Assembly: GCA_963757395.1 (NCBI GenBank)
Contig: CAVWRK010000009.1
Span: forward strand, 186,001-250,000
Origin: DATAOG01 sp963757395
Lineage (GTDB): Bacteria > Pseudomonadota > Alphaproteobacteria > Geminicoccales > Geminicoccaceae
Direction: 5' to 3'
Length of the DNA: 64,000 nt
The translations under genes were made by a program, and so were the position numbers. This document shows, one piece after another, positions 26,825-35,053 of this stretch. The notes beneath the pieces were generated by a model that searched no databases, was not told the origin of the DNA, and saw only the letters and a list, made by a program, of their open reading frames with translations. Numbering within the stretch: the first letter of the stretch is position 1; the number at the start of each line of letters is the position of its first letter.

Positions 26825-28237
26825 TGGCGCGCGTCGGCTGGCGCGGTCGCCTCGGCCTGCTGCTGCTGCTGGCGGCGTTGCTCGGCGCGGCCGCTTGGTA
26901 CAAGCTGCTGCGCGAAGAGCGGGTGCAGTACGATTCGATCGTCGAGTATTTCAAATACGGCTCGGTCGGGGTGGAGGCGGCGAGCGGGCTGCCCTATGCG
27001 GTCTGGGCGGTGCTGCCCGAGGTGTTCGCCGACAAGACCGGCGGGTCGGATGGCTACGCGGCGTTCGGCTTCCTGTGGGAGAAGGGCCACGCGACCCCGG
27101 TCGGCCTGCCGGTGGAGACGGTCGGGTTTTTGCGCATCGGCCTCAATTGCGGGCTGTGCCATATCGGCAGCGTGCGCGAGAGCGCGGCGGCGCCGCGGCA
27201 ACTGCTGATCGGCGCACCGAACAGCACGCTCGATCTGCAACGCTATTTCCGCTTCCTGTTTGCCGCGGCGGCCGATCCGCGCTTCACGCCCGACGTGCTG
27301 ATCCCCGCGATCGAGCGGCACCAGACGCTGTCGCTGATCGACCGGCTGCTGCTGCGCCTGTTGATCATCCCGCAGCTGCGCAGCGGCCTGCTCGACCAGC
27401 AGCGCCAGCTCTGGTGGATGGATACGGTGCCGGACTGGGGGCCGGGTCGGGTCGATCCGTTCAACCCGGCGAAGGTGCAGTTGGTGCACCTGCCGCCGGA
27501 CGGCACGATCGGCGCGGCGCGCATGGTGCCGCTCTGGAACTGGAACCAGCGCAAGAATTTCGGGCTGCATCGCGATGGCTTGAACACCTCGCTGACCGAG
27601 ATCTTCCTCAACTCCGGCATCGGCAACGGCGCCACCAACCGCACCATCGACCTTGCCGGCCTGGCGCGGTTGCAGGATTGGGTCGGCGGGCTGAAGCCGC
27701 CGCCCTATCCGTTCCCGATCGACCGCGCGCTGGCGGCGCAAGGCGAGCCGATCTTCGGCGCCCAATGCGCCGCCTGCCATGCCTTCGGCGGTGAGAAGAC
27801 CGGCGAGCCGATCCCGATCGCCTGGCTCGGGACGGACAGGCATCGGTTCGAATTCCTGGACCACCCAGGCGCGCGACGGCTTCAATGGGCTGGATCAGTA
27901 CGACTGGCACTATTCGCATTTCCGCAAGACCAGCGGCTACATGGCACAGGCCTTGGACGGGCTCTGGGCACGCGCGCCCTATCTGCACAACGGCTCGGTG
28001 CCGACGCTCGCCGATCTGCTGCTGACGCCGGCAGAGCGGCCGAAGACGTTCTATGTCGGGTATGACGTCTATGACCAGTCGCACCTCGGCTTCGTCAGCG
28101 ACGGGCCGGATGCCGCCGTGGGCGGGCGGCTGTTTGATACCTCGCTGCCCGGCAACGCCAATGTCGGGCATCTCTACGGCACCGGTCTGTCGGATGCGGA
28201 CAAGCGGGCGCTGTTGGAATACCTGAAGATGTTGTAG
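26824..28237 (+). CDS. Membrane-anchored diheme c-type cytochrome, frameshifted
   Basis: A paralogue of the 24910 cytochrome: anchor at residues 8-24, FKYGSVGVEAASGLPYAVWA, haem site CGLCH (around residue 113), VPDWGPGRVDPFNP and a second haem site CAACH (around 318). At about 27850 the frame changes by one extra base near GAATTCC; the new frame continues with LWARAPYLHNGSVPTLADLL, HLGFVSDGP and ends at 28237. Repaired length about 470 residues. All haem and family motifs survive, so an indel error is likely. Last gene of the operon. Confidence 0.8.
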
Positions 28238-28289
28238 CTCCGAGTGCACGGGCGGCCGACCGGTGCATCTGAGCCCGAGGAGTTCCAGC

Positions 28290-29447
28290 ATGCGCATCGC
28301 CGAGCTCGAGATCGTCCCGGTCCGCGTCCCTTACACCCACGCTGAGGTCAGCTCGCTGGTCGCCCGCGACGGCGTGACCGACGTGATCGTCAAGCTCACG
28401 ACGGACAATGGCCTGATCGGCTGGGGCGAGTGCACGCGCGCGGCCGATGCCGCCGGGATCGCCGCGGCAGTCGGCGCCATGCGCCCGATCCTGCTCGGCC
28501 GCGATCCGTTCGACATGGAGAGGATCGCGCGCGACGTGTTCATCGACGGCGCCTGGCAGTTCCAGCCGATGACCGGCAATTTCGCCTTCGCCGGCATCGA
28601 CATGGCGCTCTGGGACCTGTGCGCCAAAGCCTGCGGTCAGCCGCTCTACCGCCTGTTCGGCGGCGCCGTCCGCGACACCGTCGACTACTTCTACTACTTG
28701 AGCTGGGGCACGCCGGAGGCGGTGGCGGCGCAGTGCCGCGACGGCGTCGAACGCGGCTACACGGTCTTTTATCTGAAAGTCGGCGTCGATGCTGCGGCCG
28801 AGGAAGCAATGCTGGCGGCGGTCCGCCAGGCGATCGGTCCGCACCGAAAAATCCGGATCGATGCCAACCAGGCGTGGACCGTCCCGGAAGCGACCCGATT
28901 GCTCACCGTCTGGCATCAAAGTTACAAAATAGACTTCGTTGAGGCGCCGGTGCCGATCGATCCGGTCGAGCTGATGCAGGACTTGAAGCGCCGGGTGCCG
29001 GTGCCGCTCTGCGTTAACGAGGGCCTCTGGCGCGAGGCGGACGCGTACCGGATCATCGACAGCCGCTGCGGCGATTTCTTGTGTTTCAGCTCCTACTGGG
29101 TCGGGACCCTCCGCCGCTTCCAATCGCTCTGCCACGCCGCGCAGGCCAAGGGCTGGCAGGTCTGCAAGCACACCCATGGCGAGCTCGGCCTCGCCGCCGC
29201 CGCGGGCCAGCACCTGATGCTGACGCTCACGAACGCCACCGACGGCCACCAGCAGACCGCGCAGCTGATGGCCGACGACATCCTCACAGAGCCGCTCCCG
29301 ATCGCGACCGGCCCGACCTGGGGCCGGATCGACTTTCCCGGACTGGGCGTCGAGGTCGACGAGCAAAAGCTCGCCCGCTACCATCAGGATTTTCTCGACC
29401 ACGGCGAGTTCCCGCCCTACGGCGCGAAGTTCGAAAAGCCCGACTGA
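28290..29447 (+). CDS. Mandelate racemase/muconate lactonizing (enolase superfamily) enzyme
   Basis: 385 residues from ATG 28290 (CGAGGAG upstream). An N-terminal capping domain, then a TIM barrel with catalytic-base lysine in FYLKVGVD, metal ligands in RIDANQAW (Asp), FVEAPVP (Glu) and CVNEGLW (Glu), and a histidine region CKHTHGELG. These enzymes abstract a proton alpha to a carboxylate, catalysing dehydration, racemisation or cycloisomerisation of acid sugars and related compounds; the substrate cannot be read. Codon use returns to the host-like style, marking the end of the preceding cluster. Confidence 0.88.
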   Translation: MRIAELEIVPVRVPYTHAEVSSLVARDGVTDVIVKLTTDNGLIGWGECTRAADAAGIAAAVGAMRPILLGRDPFDMERIARDVFIDGAWQFQPMTGNFAFAGIDMALWDLCAKACGQPLYRLFGGAVRDTVDYFYYLSWGTPEAVAAQCRDGVERGYTVFYLKVGVDAAAEEAMLAAVRQAIGPHRKIRIDANQAWTVPEATRLLTVWHQSYKIDFVEAPVPIDPVELMQDLKRRVPVPLCVNEGLWREADAYRIIDSRCGDFLCFSSYWVGTLRRFQSLCHAAQAKGWQVCKHTHGELGLAAAAGQHLMLTLTNATDGHQQTAQLMADDILTEPLPIATGPTWGRIDFPGLGVEVDEQKLARYHQDFLDHGEFPPYGAKFEKPD

Positions 29448-29488
29448 TCTGCTACCATGCGGACTTTGACGACGCGCACGGAGCCAGG

Positions 29489-29766
29489 ATGAGCACGACC
29501 ATCCTCGATGTGCTGCTCACGGACGAGACGCGCGAGCGCCGCAAGGAAGTGGCGGCACGCAATCGCAAGAGCGAGGCGAAGATCGCGGCGACCCTGATCG
29601 AGGGCGCCCTCGCGGCCGACGAGCTCGAGGTCCAAATCATCCGCGAGCGCCTCGCCCAGGCCGACGCCGGGGGCCCTTCGTCCGCCACGAGGACGTGCTC
29701 GCCTGGTTGAAGGCGCTGTCCGAGGGCAAGCGCCTTCCGGCACCGAAGGCTATCGTCACCCCGTGA
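29489..29766 (+). CDS. Antitoxin of a ParE-type toxin pair, frameshifted
   Basis: The start at 29489 encodes STTILDVLLTDETRERRKEV and AATLIEGALAADELEVQI. At a G5 run (29669-29673) the frame changes; with one added base it continues GPFVRHEDVLAWLKALSEGK and ends at 29766, giving about 92 residues. The order (antitoxin, then toxin 4 bases later) and the VRHEDVLAWL-type tail fit antitoxins of the RelE/ParE class. Unlike most shifts in this window, a base is missing rather than extra. Confidence 0.55.
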
Positions 29767-29770
29767 CAGT

Positions 29771-30024
29771 ATGAAGGTCCTCTGGCTCGAGGGAGCCTTT
29801 GACGACCTCAACGAGATCGCTGAATACGTCGCAGCGCCGAATCCTATTGCTGCCCCGAAGGTCGCGGCCGCGGACGGAAGGGAAGGGTCGCCGGCACGCG
29901 CAAACTCGTCGTGTCGCGGTTTCCCTCCGTCATCGCCGATCGCGTCGGGCCGAATCGAGTCGAGGTCGTGCGCGTCATCCATTCCGACCGGGACCGGCGT
30001 GCGGCCTTTCGCGAGCGAGGATGA
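29771..30024 (+). pseudogene. ParE/RelE-type toxin, internally deleted and frameshifted
   Basis: The first frame gives MKVLWLEGAFDDLNEIAEYV and NPIAAPKV, the start of a ParE toxin. Another frame from about 29872 gives GRKGRVAGTRKLVVSRFPSV, then DRVGPNRVEVVRVIHSDR, the toxin C-terminus, ending at 30024. About 20 residues in the middle helix are missing and the frame changes at the junction. It is probably inactive. It follows its antitoxin gene by 4 bases and converges on the dadA-like gene. Confidence 0.68.
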
Positions 30025-30041
30025 CGGGCATCACGATCCGG

Positions 30042-31308
30042 CTACTGCCCGGGTCTGGGGCAGAGGCCGGTCGTGTCGAGGTCGGGGTCGCGGCCTGTGA
30101 GGAGGGCGGCGACGATTTTGGCGGAGCCGTGGGCGAGGGTCCAGCCGAGGTGGCCCTGGCCGACGTTGTAGTGGAGGTTCGAAAAACGGGAGCGGCCTAG
30201 GATCGGAGGGCCGTGCGGGGTGACTGGGCGGAGGCAGCAGAACGGCTGCAGTGGGCCCGCCGCATCGAGACATTTTTGCAACTGGGGAAAAAGGCCTGTG
30301 AAGCCGGCGACGAAGGCCTGGAAGCGGCGCGGCTCGGGGGTCGTGTCGTAGCCCGCGATCTCGGCGAGGCCGCTCATGCGCAGGCGGTCGGGCAGCGGCA
30401 TCATGCCGAATTTACGCAGCTCGTCGAGCACCGGGATCGTGGGCGGCTCCGGAAAGGGCGCCTTGGGCACGGTGATGCTGTAGCCCTTGACCGGGATGAT
30501 CGGCAGCCGGACGCCGAGCGGGCGCATCAGCAGCGGGCTGTCGGCGCCGAGCGCCAGGACGTAGGCATCGGCGCTGAGGTGCCCCCGATCGGCGCGGATG
30601 CCGGTGATCCGGGCGCCATCTGTCTCGAGGGCTTCGACCTTGGTGTCGAACCGGAATTCGGCGCCCCGCTCCGCACACCAGGCCGCGAGGTTCTCGGAAA
30701 ACTTGAAGCAGTCGCCGCCTTCCTCGTCGACGTAGTGGATGCCGCCGGCGAGCGAGTTCGATCCGGGGGCCGAGCGCCGGCACCAGCGCCAGGCAGGCCT
30801 TGCGGTCGAGGACCCGGAATTGGAGCCCGAACGGCCGCTGGCGCTCGGAGACCGCCACGGCCTCGTCCAGGCTCTTCTGGTCCGAGTAGACCTTGAGGGC
30901 GCCGCCGGTGACGCGGTCGTAGTCGATGCCGGTCGCCGCCCGGATCTCCTTGAGCGCCTCGAAGCTGTAGAGCGCAAGCCGGAGCACGGCTTCTGTGTTC
31001 GCCCAGGACGGCCCGGCCCGGGACGTGCGCAGGAAGTCGAGGCCCCAGCGCCAGATCCGCGGCAGCTGCCGGACATGGATCAGGATCGGGGCGTCCGGCT
31101 GGGCCATGGTCTTCAGCGTCTTGGTCGGCACGCCCGGCGCCGACCAGGGCACCGCCTGGCTGATCGCGACGAAGCCGCCATTGGCGTGGCTGCACTCGCG
31201 CGCGACCCCCGGCTGGCGATCGACCAGCGTCACCTCGTGGCCGTCCCGTAGGAGATAGTAGGCGGTGGTGACGCCGATCACGCCGCCGCCCAGCACGATG
31301 ACTTTCAT
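30042..31308 (-). CDS. dadA: D-amino-acid dehydrogenase (DadA-like), frameshifted
   Basis: From ATG 31308: FAD motif KVIVLGGGVIGVTTAYYL, then RECSHANGGFVAIS. At a five-base run (30765-30769) the frame changes; removing one base links to LAGGIHYVDEEGGDCFKFSE, a GYSITVPKAPFPEP stretch, and the C-terminal NVGQGHLGWTLAHGSA, all DadA family features. Repaired length about 420 residues. DadA oxidatively deaminates D-amino acids at the inner membrane. The neighbouring GXGXG subunit gene on the same strand suggests a role with N-methyl or D-amino acids, but this is inference. Confidence 0.82.
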
Positions 31309-31549
31309 GGGCAGGCGCTCCAACTCCTAAGGGCGCGGCTCAGCGCGGTCGTGGATCCGGCGCGCCTCGCGCCGGTCGTGCACCACGCCGGCCCGCTTCC
31401 GATCGGCGAGGCGCTTTGAGATCGCTGGCCGCGAGCCTCCGGCCCGGTCGGTCAGGGCCCGCACCGTCGCGGGATCGCGCTCGACCGGAGACGCCGCGTC
31501 GGTCCGGACCGTGACCGGGGGATGCGCGCCGCTGGATAGTGGCCGGGCA

Positions 31550-32233
31550 TCAGTAGCTGCCGGCGTGGTCGATGTGGAAGTTGTACAGCCGGCGCGCCGA
31601 GCCGTAGCGGCGAAAGCCCGCGGGATCGAGCTCGAAGCCGGCACGCTCCAGCAACGCCTCGAGGGTGGCGAGGTCGGCCGCGGTCAGGGGCTGCTCGATG
31701 CAGTCCGAACCCAGGCTCGCGACCTTGCCCCGGACATAGAGCACGGCCTCGTAGATCGAATCGCCGAGGTCCGGGCCGGCATCGCCGCAGACCACCAGAT
31801 GCCCGGCCTGGGCCATGAACGCGCTCATGTGGCCGACCGAGCCCCTGACCACGATGTCGACGCCTTTCATCGAGATGCCGCAGCGGGAGCTGGCATCGCC
31901 CTCGATCACCAAGAGGCCGCCGTGGCCCGAGGCGCCGGCGGCTTGCGAGGCGTTGCCGGTCACCCGGACCATGCCCGACATGATGTTTTCCGCGAGGCCC
32001 TGGCCGGCGTGGCCGTGAATGGTGACGCGGGCTTCCTGGTTCATGCCGGCGCAATAGTAGCCGACGTGGCCATCGACCCGGACCTCGACCGGCTGGGTCA
32101 GGCCGACCGCGAGCGCATGCGCGCCGCGCGGATGGACCACCCGCCAGGCCCGCTCATTGGTGTCGGCAGGCAGACTGTGGAGCGTCCGGTTGAGCTCGCG
32201 GACCGTGGTCTGCTGCAGGTCGACCGTGATCAC
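31550..32233 (-). CDS. GXGXG-domain glutamate-synthase-like subunit (GltB3/MgsB/GlxC-like)
   Basis: 227 residues made almost entirely of the right-handed GXGXG beta-helix: AGMNQEARVTIHGHAGQGLA, GMVRVTGNASQAAGASGHGG, GGLLVIEGDASSRCGISMKG and VDIVVRGSVGHMSA. Stand-alone proteins of this kind are the B subunit of N-methylglutamate synthase-like enzymes, which need an amidotransferase subunit and an FMN subunit. Neither is intact here. The GTG start overlaps the stop of a decayed frame upstream (GTGA), the expected coupling to the amidotransferase gene. A DadA-like gene follows. Confidence 0.78.
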   Translation of the reverse strand: MITVDLQQTTVRELNRTLHSLPADTNERAWRVVHPRGAHALAVGLTQPVEVRVDGHVGYYCAGMNQEARVTIHGHAGQGLAENIMSGMVRVTGNASQAAGASGHGGLLVIEGDASSRCGISMKGVDIVVRGSVGHMSAFMAQAGHLVVCGDAGPDLGDSIYEAVLYVRGKVASLGSDCIEQPLTAADLATLEALLERAGFELDPAGFRRYGSARRLYNFHIDHAGSY

Positions 32234-32585
32234 CTGTTAGCGCCGCCTGGCTGCAGACGGTCGCCGGGGCCGGTCTCGAAGGCGTGCCGCTGCACGCGCC
32301 CGGGCAAGGGCGCGACCCCGCGGTCTTCGGACGCCATCTCGCACATGACAGCCTCTGCTCTCCTCCGCGGTCCAGTCGCCTGCACGAGTTCGCGGGCTGC
32401 GACCGGTGGACATCGGCAGGACAGTACCGCGACTCGGTCCGAGGCGCAATTTGCCACGATCCGACCGTCATTCGGGCCAAGACCCGGCGCGCCAGTTCCG
32501 CGCCCCGTGGACCACCCGCGGGACGGCGAGAGCCTGATCGCCAGCTGCCGTCGCCTCGAGGGCATAGACGACTCCTCCGACCAGA
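32234..32585 (-). other. 352 bases without an intact gene; possible decayed amidotransferase end
   Basis: The frame ending at 32230 overlaps the GXGXG subunit start and ends with EAVMCEMASEDRGVAPLPG, weakly like the C-terminus of class-II amidotransferase subunits that normally precede this gene. The rest of the frame is arginine-rich without motifs. Best read as a remnant; no promoter or RNA structure recognised. Confidence 0.3.
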
Positions 32586-32936
32586 TCAGCCGCCTCGCTG
32601 CTGAGCTTTCTCGGCGTCCTCGATGATCGAGCGGACCTCTGCCATCACCTGGTCATGCTCGATGACCCGGCCGGCGCGCAGATCATCGAGGCCTTCGTGG
32701 ATGCCCTCGATGATCGCAAGGTCGTGGGCGACATAGCCGGCGGTCGCCTCCCCGGCGAGGAGCGAACGGATCCGCCGGGTGCGTTCGGCCAGCAGGTCGA
32801 GCCGGTCCTTGACCTCGGGAGGCAGCCGGACGGTCACGGTCGTGGTGCTCGAGGCGATGATCCTCGTGCAACGCGTATCTGCGAGCGGCTCGCACAGATT
32901 AGCGCAGGTGACGCCCGGCGTCGATGTCACCGACAT
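32586..32936 (-). CDS. Ribbon-helix-helix (CopG-like) antitoxin
   Basis: The core is TTTVTVRLPPEVKDRLDLLA (ribbon and first helix) and RRIRSLLAGEATAGYVAHDL, then IIEGIHEGLDDLRAGRVIEH and a charged tail, as in antitoxins of ParE toxins. The start is uncertain: no ATG lies near the ribbon in frame, so translation may begin at an alternative codon inside the 116-residue open frame. No toxin gene is recognisable downstream, so it is an orphan. Confidence 0.65.
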   Translation of the reverse strand: MSVTSTPGVTCANLCEPLADTRCTRIIASSTTTVTVRLPPEVKDRLDLLAERTRRIRSLLAGEATAGYVAHDLAIIEGIHEGLDDLRAGRVIEHDQVMAEVRSIIEDAEKAQQRGG

Positions 32937-32970
32937 CGCCGCCGCCGGGATGCGAGCTACACGAGGCGCG

Positions 32971-33198
32971 CTACTCCAGATGCTGCTCGCGCATCGCGCG
33001 CTCGATCTTGTCCGGGCTGTTCAGGCGCTGGAGCTCGGCCTCGTAGGTGCGGTTCTCGAACCGTAGCTGCCAGACCTGCCAACCGATCCAGATCGCCATG
33101 CCGATCACCCAGAGCCAGACCTCGCTGCCGACCCAGGGGTAGATCGGACCGATCGTCGCCAGATCGACCGACCAGCTCTCGACCATCGTCGTCGCCAT
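32971..33198 (-). CDS. Small single-span membrane protein downstream of amt
   Basis: 75 residues: one membrane helix (EVWLWVIGMAIWIGWQVWQL, about 26-45) followed by a charged cytosolic helix (ENRTYEAELQRLNSPDKIER). It begins 4 bases after the ammonium transporter stop on the same strand, so it is co-translated and may be an accessory subunit. No family recognised. Confidence 0.68.
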   Translation of the reverse strand: MATTMVESWSVDLATIGPIYPWVGSEVWLWVIGMAIWIGWQVWQLRFENRTYEAELQRLNSPDKIERAMREQHLE

Positions 33199-33202
33199 CG
33201 CT

Positions 33203-34636
33203 TCAGTCTCCTCCAGCAGGTTGACGGATCATCCCGGCGGCCGCAGCTTCCTTCAGCTCGGCCTGGCGCACGTCCTCCTCGTCGAGATAGCGCCCGTGGT
33301 ATTCGGTGATGTCGAGCCCGACCAGCTCGATCTCACGCGGGATGCGCAGCACGCCGGCGGCCTTGAAGATCGCCCCGAGCACCCAGCCCGGAAGGAAGCC
33401 CAGCACCCAGAACATGATGATCGCGCCGATGAGCTGACCGAGCGGGTTGATCCTGGCGTAGCCTTCGAAGCCCGAGGACGGCGTGCCCCAGAGCACGAAG
33501 CCCGCGATCACGACGCCATAGAAGCCGGCGTAGCCGTGGACCGCGACCGCGCCGACCGCATCGTCGATCTTGAACCGCCGCTCGACCCAGAAATGCATCT
33601 TGTAGATGATGACCACGCCGACCGCGGCGATGATCAGGGCCTGGATCGGATGGTAGAGATCGTTGCCGGCGGACGCCGCGATGATCCCGGCGAGGCCAGC
33701 GGAATAGGTCCAGTAGGCATCGCCCTTGGAGATGATGTAGCCGGCGAGCAGACCGCCCGAGAGCGACATCAGGAAGTTGACCGTGATCGCCGAGAGCGTG
33801 GTCGGGGTCAGGTAGATCGTGGTCGCCGTGAAGCTCATGCCCTGGGCGCCGATGTCGGCGGCCCTCATGATCGGCACGTTGCAGGCGACGTAGAAGCCCC
33901 AGAAGCCCGTGTAGATCAGGAACAGGCCGATGGTCACCAGCCAGGGGTTGTGCGGCACGATGTTGCGGGGCGTGCCGTCGGCCCGGAACTTGCCGATCCG
34001 AGGCCCGAGGTGCAGCAGGAGGCCCAGCGCCGTGCCGCCCGCGATCGCGTGGATCACGCCCGACGCATAGGCGTCGTGGTAGCCGAGCAGCTTGACCATC
34101 CAGCCATTCGGGTGCCAGCCCCAGGCGGCGTCGATGATCCAGGTCACCGAGCCGATCACGACCGCGACCATCCAGAACGCGAACGAGCGGATGCGCTCGA
34201 TCGCGGCCCCGGAGACGATCGAGGCGGCGGTCCAGGAGAACAGGAGGAAAGCGGCCCAGAACACTCCGTTGATGCGCGCCCAGTAGGCGGTATCGGCGGC
34301 GGTGACCCCGGCGCTCGCCGGCGGGCCGCCGAGATGCGGGCCCATCAGCTCGCTCCAGGGCACCGCGTTCGGCGCCGCGACCAGCCCCTCGCCGTGGTAG
34401 ATCCACGGTCCATTCGGAAACGCGAAGTAAATCCACCAGCCGAAAAAGAAGAACGTGATGGTGACCAGCGGGATCAGCATCGTGTTCTTCATAAGCGTAT
34501 GCATCATGTTCTTGGTACGTGAAGCGCCGACCTCGTACATGCAGAAGCCGACGTGGATCAAGAACATCAGAACGACGGTCAGCCAGTAATAGAACTCGGT
34601 GAAGATGATGGTCAACGCGCCGATGTCGCTGTCCAT
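33203..34636 (-). CDS. amt: Ammonium transporter (Amt family)
   Basis: 477 residues from ATG 34636, with GAGGAGGGGC upstream; a longer open frame to 34798 lacks support. Eleven or so membrane helices. Twin pore histidines are in VIHAIAGGTALG and AVHGYAGFYG; the aromatic gate region includes FFFFGWWIYFAFPNG. The cytosolic tail ends in EYHGRYLDEEDVRQAELKEA. No glnK gene is adjacent, unusual since amt usually pairs with glnK; instead a small membrane protein follows. Imports ammonium/ammonia across the inner membrane. Confidence 0.92.
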   Translation of the reverse strand: MDSDIGALTIIFTEFYYWLTVVLMFLIHVGFCMYEVGASRTKNMMHTLMKNTMLIPLVTITFFFFGWWIYFAFPNGPWIYHGEGLVAAPNAVPWSELMGPHLGGPPASAGVTAADTAYWARINGVFWAAFLLFSWTAASIVSGAAIERIRSFAFWMVAVVIGSVTWIIDAAWGWHPNGWMVKLLGYHDAYASGVIHAIAGGTALGLLLHLGPRIGKFRADGTPRNIVPHNPWLVTIGLFLIYTGFWGFYVACNVPIMRAADIGAQGMSFTATTIYLTPTTLSAITVNFLMSLSGGLLAGYIISKGDAYWTYSAGLAGIIAASAGNDLYHPIQALIIAAVGVVIIYKMHFWVERRFKIDDAVGAVAVHGYAGFYGVVIAGFVLWGTPSSGFEGYARINPLGQLIGAIIMFWVLGFLPGWVLGAIFKAAGVLRIPREIELVGLDITEYHGRYLDEEDVRQAELKEAAAAGMIRQPAGGD

Positions 34637-34857
34637 GAGCGTCCCTGCCCCTCCTCGATCGGCGCCGCCGCCGGCTCCGATCCCCGTGTCCCCGTGGCGT
34701 TCGAAATCGTTGCCCGAAAAACTACACCGCGTCGCGGGATTGGACAACGACCTTTCAGCCCGCCGCGTGTTCGCGGTGTTGCGATTTGCTCCATCCACCC
34801 CAAAAGCTCACGCCGGATCACGAGGTGGCGCCGAACGCTTGGAAAATAGGTAAAGCG

Positions 34858-35053
34858 ATGACCAATCCGCACATCGGCTTGACGTTCGACGACCTCCTGG
34901 CGGAGGAGGACCTCCTCAAGGAGGTCGAGGCGATCGCCATCAAACGCATCCTGATGCGCCAAGTCCGCGGCGGCGACGCAGGACCAGCGGCTAACCAAGA
35001 AGGCGACAGCCGCGCGAATGGGCATCAGCAAAGAGCGACGGTCTAAGAGCTGA
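34858..35053 (+). pseudogene. Truncated helix-turn-helix antitoxin-like gene, frameshifted
   Basis: From ATG 34858: TNPHIGLTFDDLLAEEDLLK, then EVEAIAIKRILMRQV. Removing one C near 34965 gives AAATQDQRLTKKATAARMGI then SKERRSKS and a stop at 35053. This matches the start of HigA/XRE-like antitoxins, but about 30 residues including the recognition helix are missing. Upstream is the divergent amt promoter region (34637-34857). It overlaps the 3' end of the TIR gene. Confidence 0.6.

Noticed and set aside
28238..28289. Copy of the tRNA-Arg 3' end as a right attachment site
   Set aside because: No match to the tRNA 3' end is present after the last cytochrome gene.
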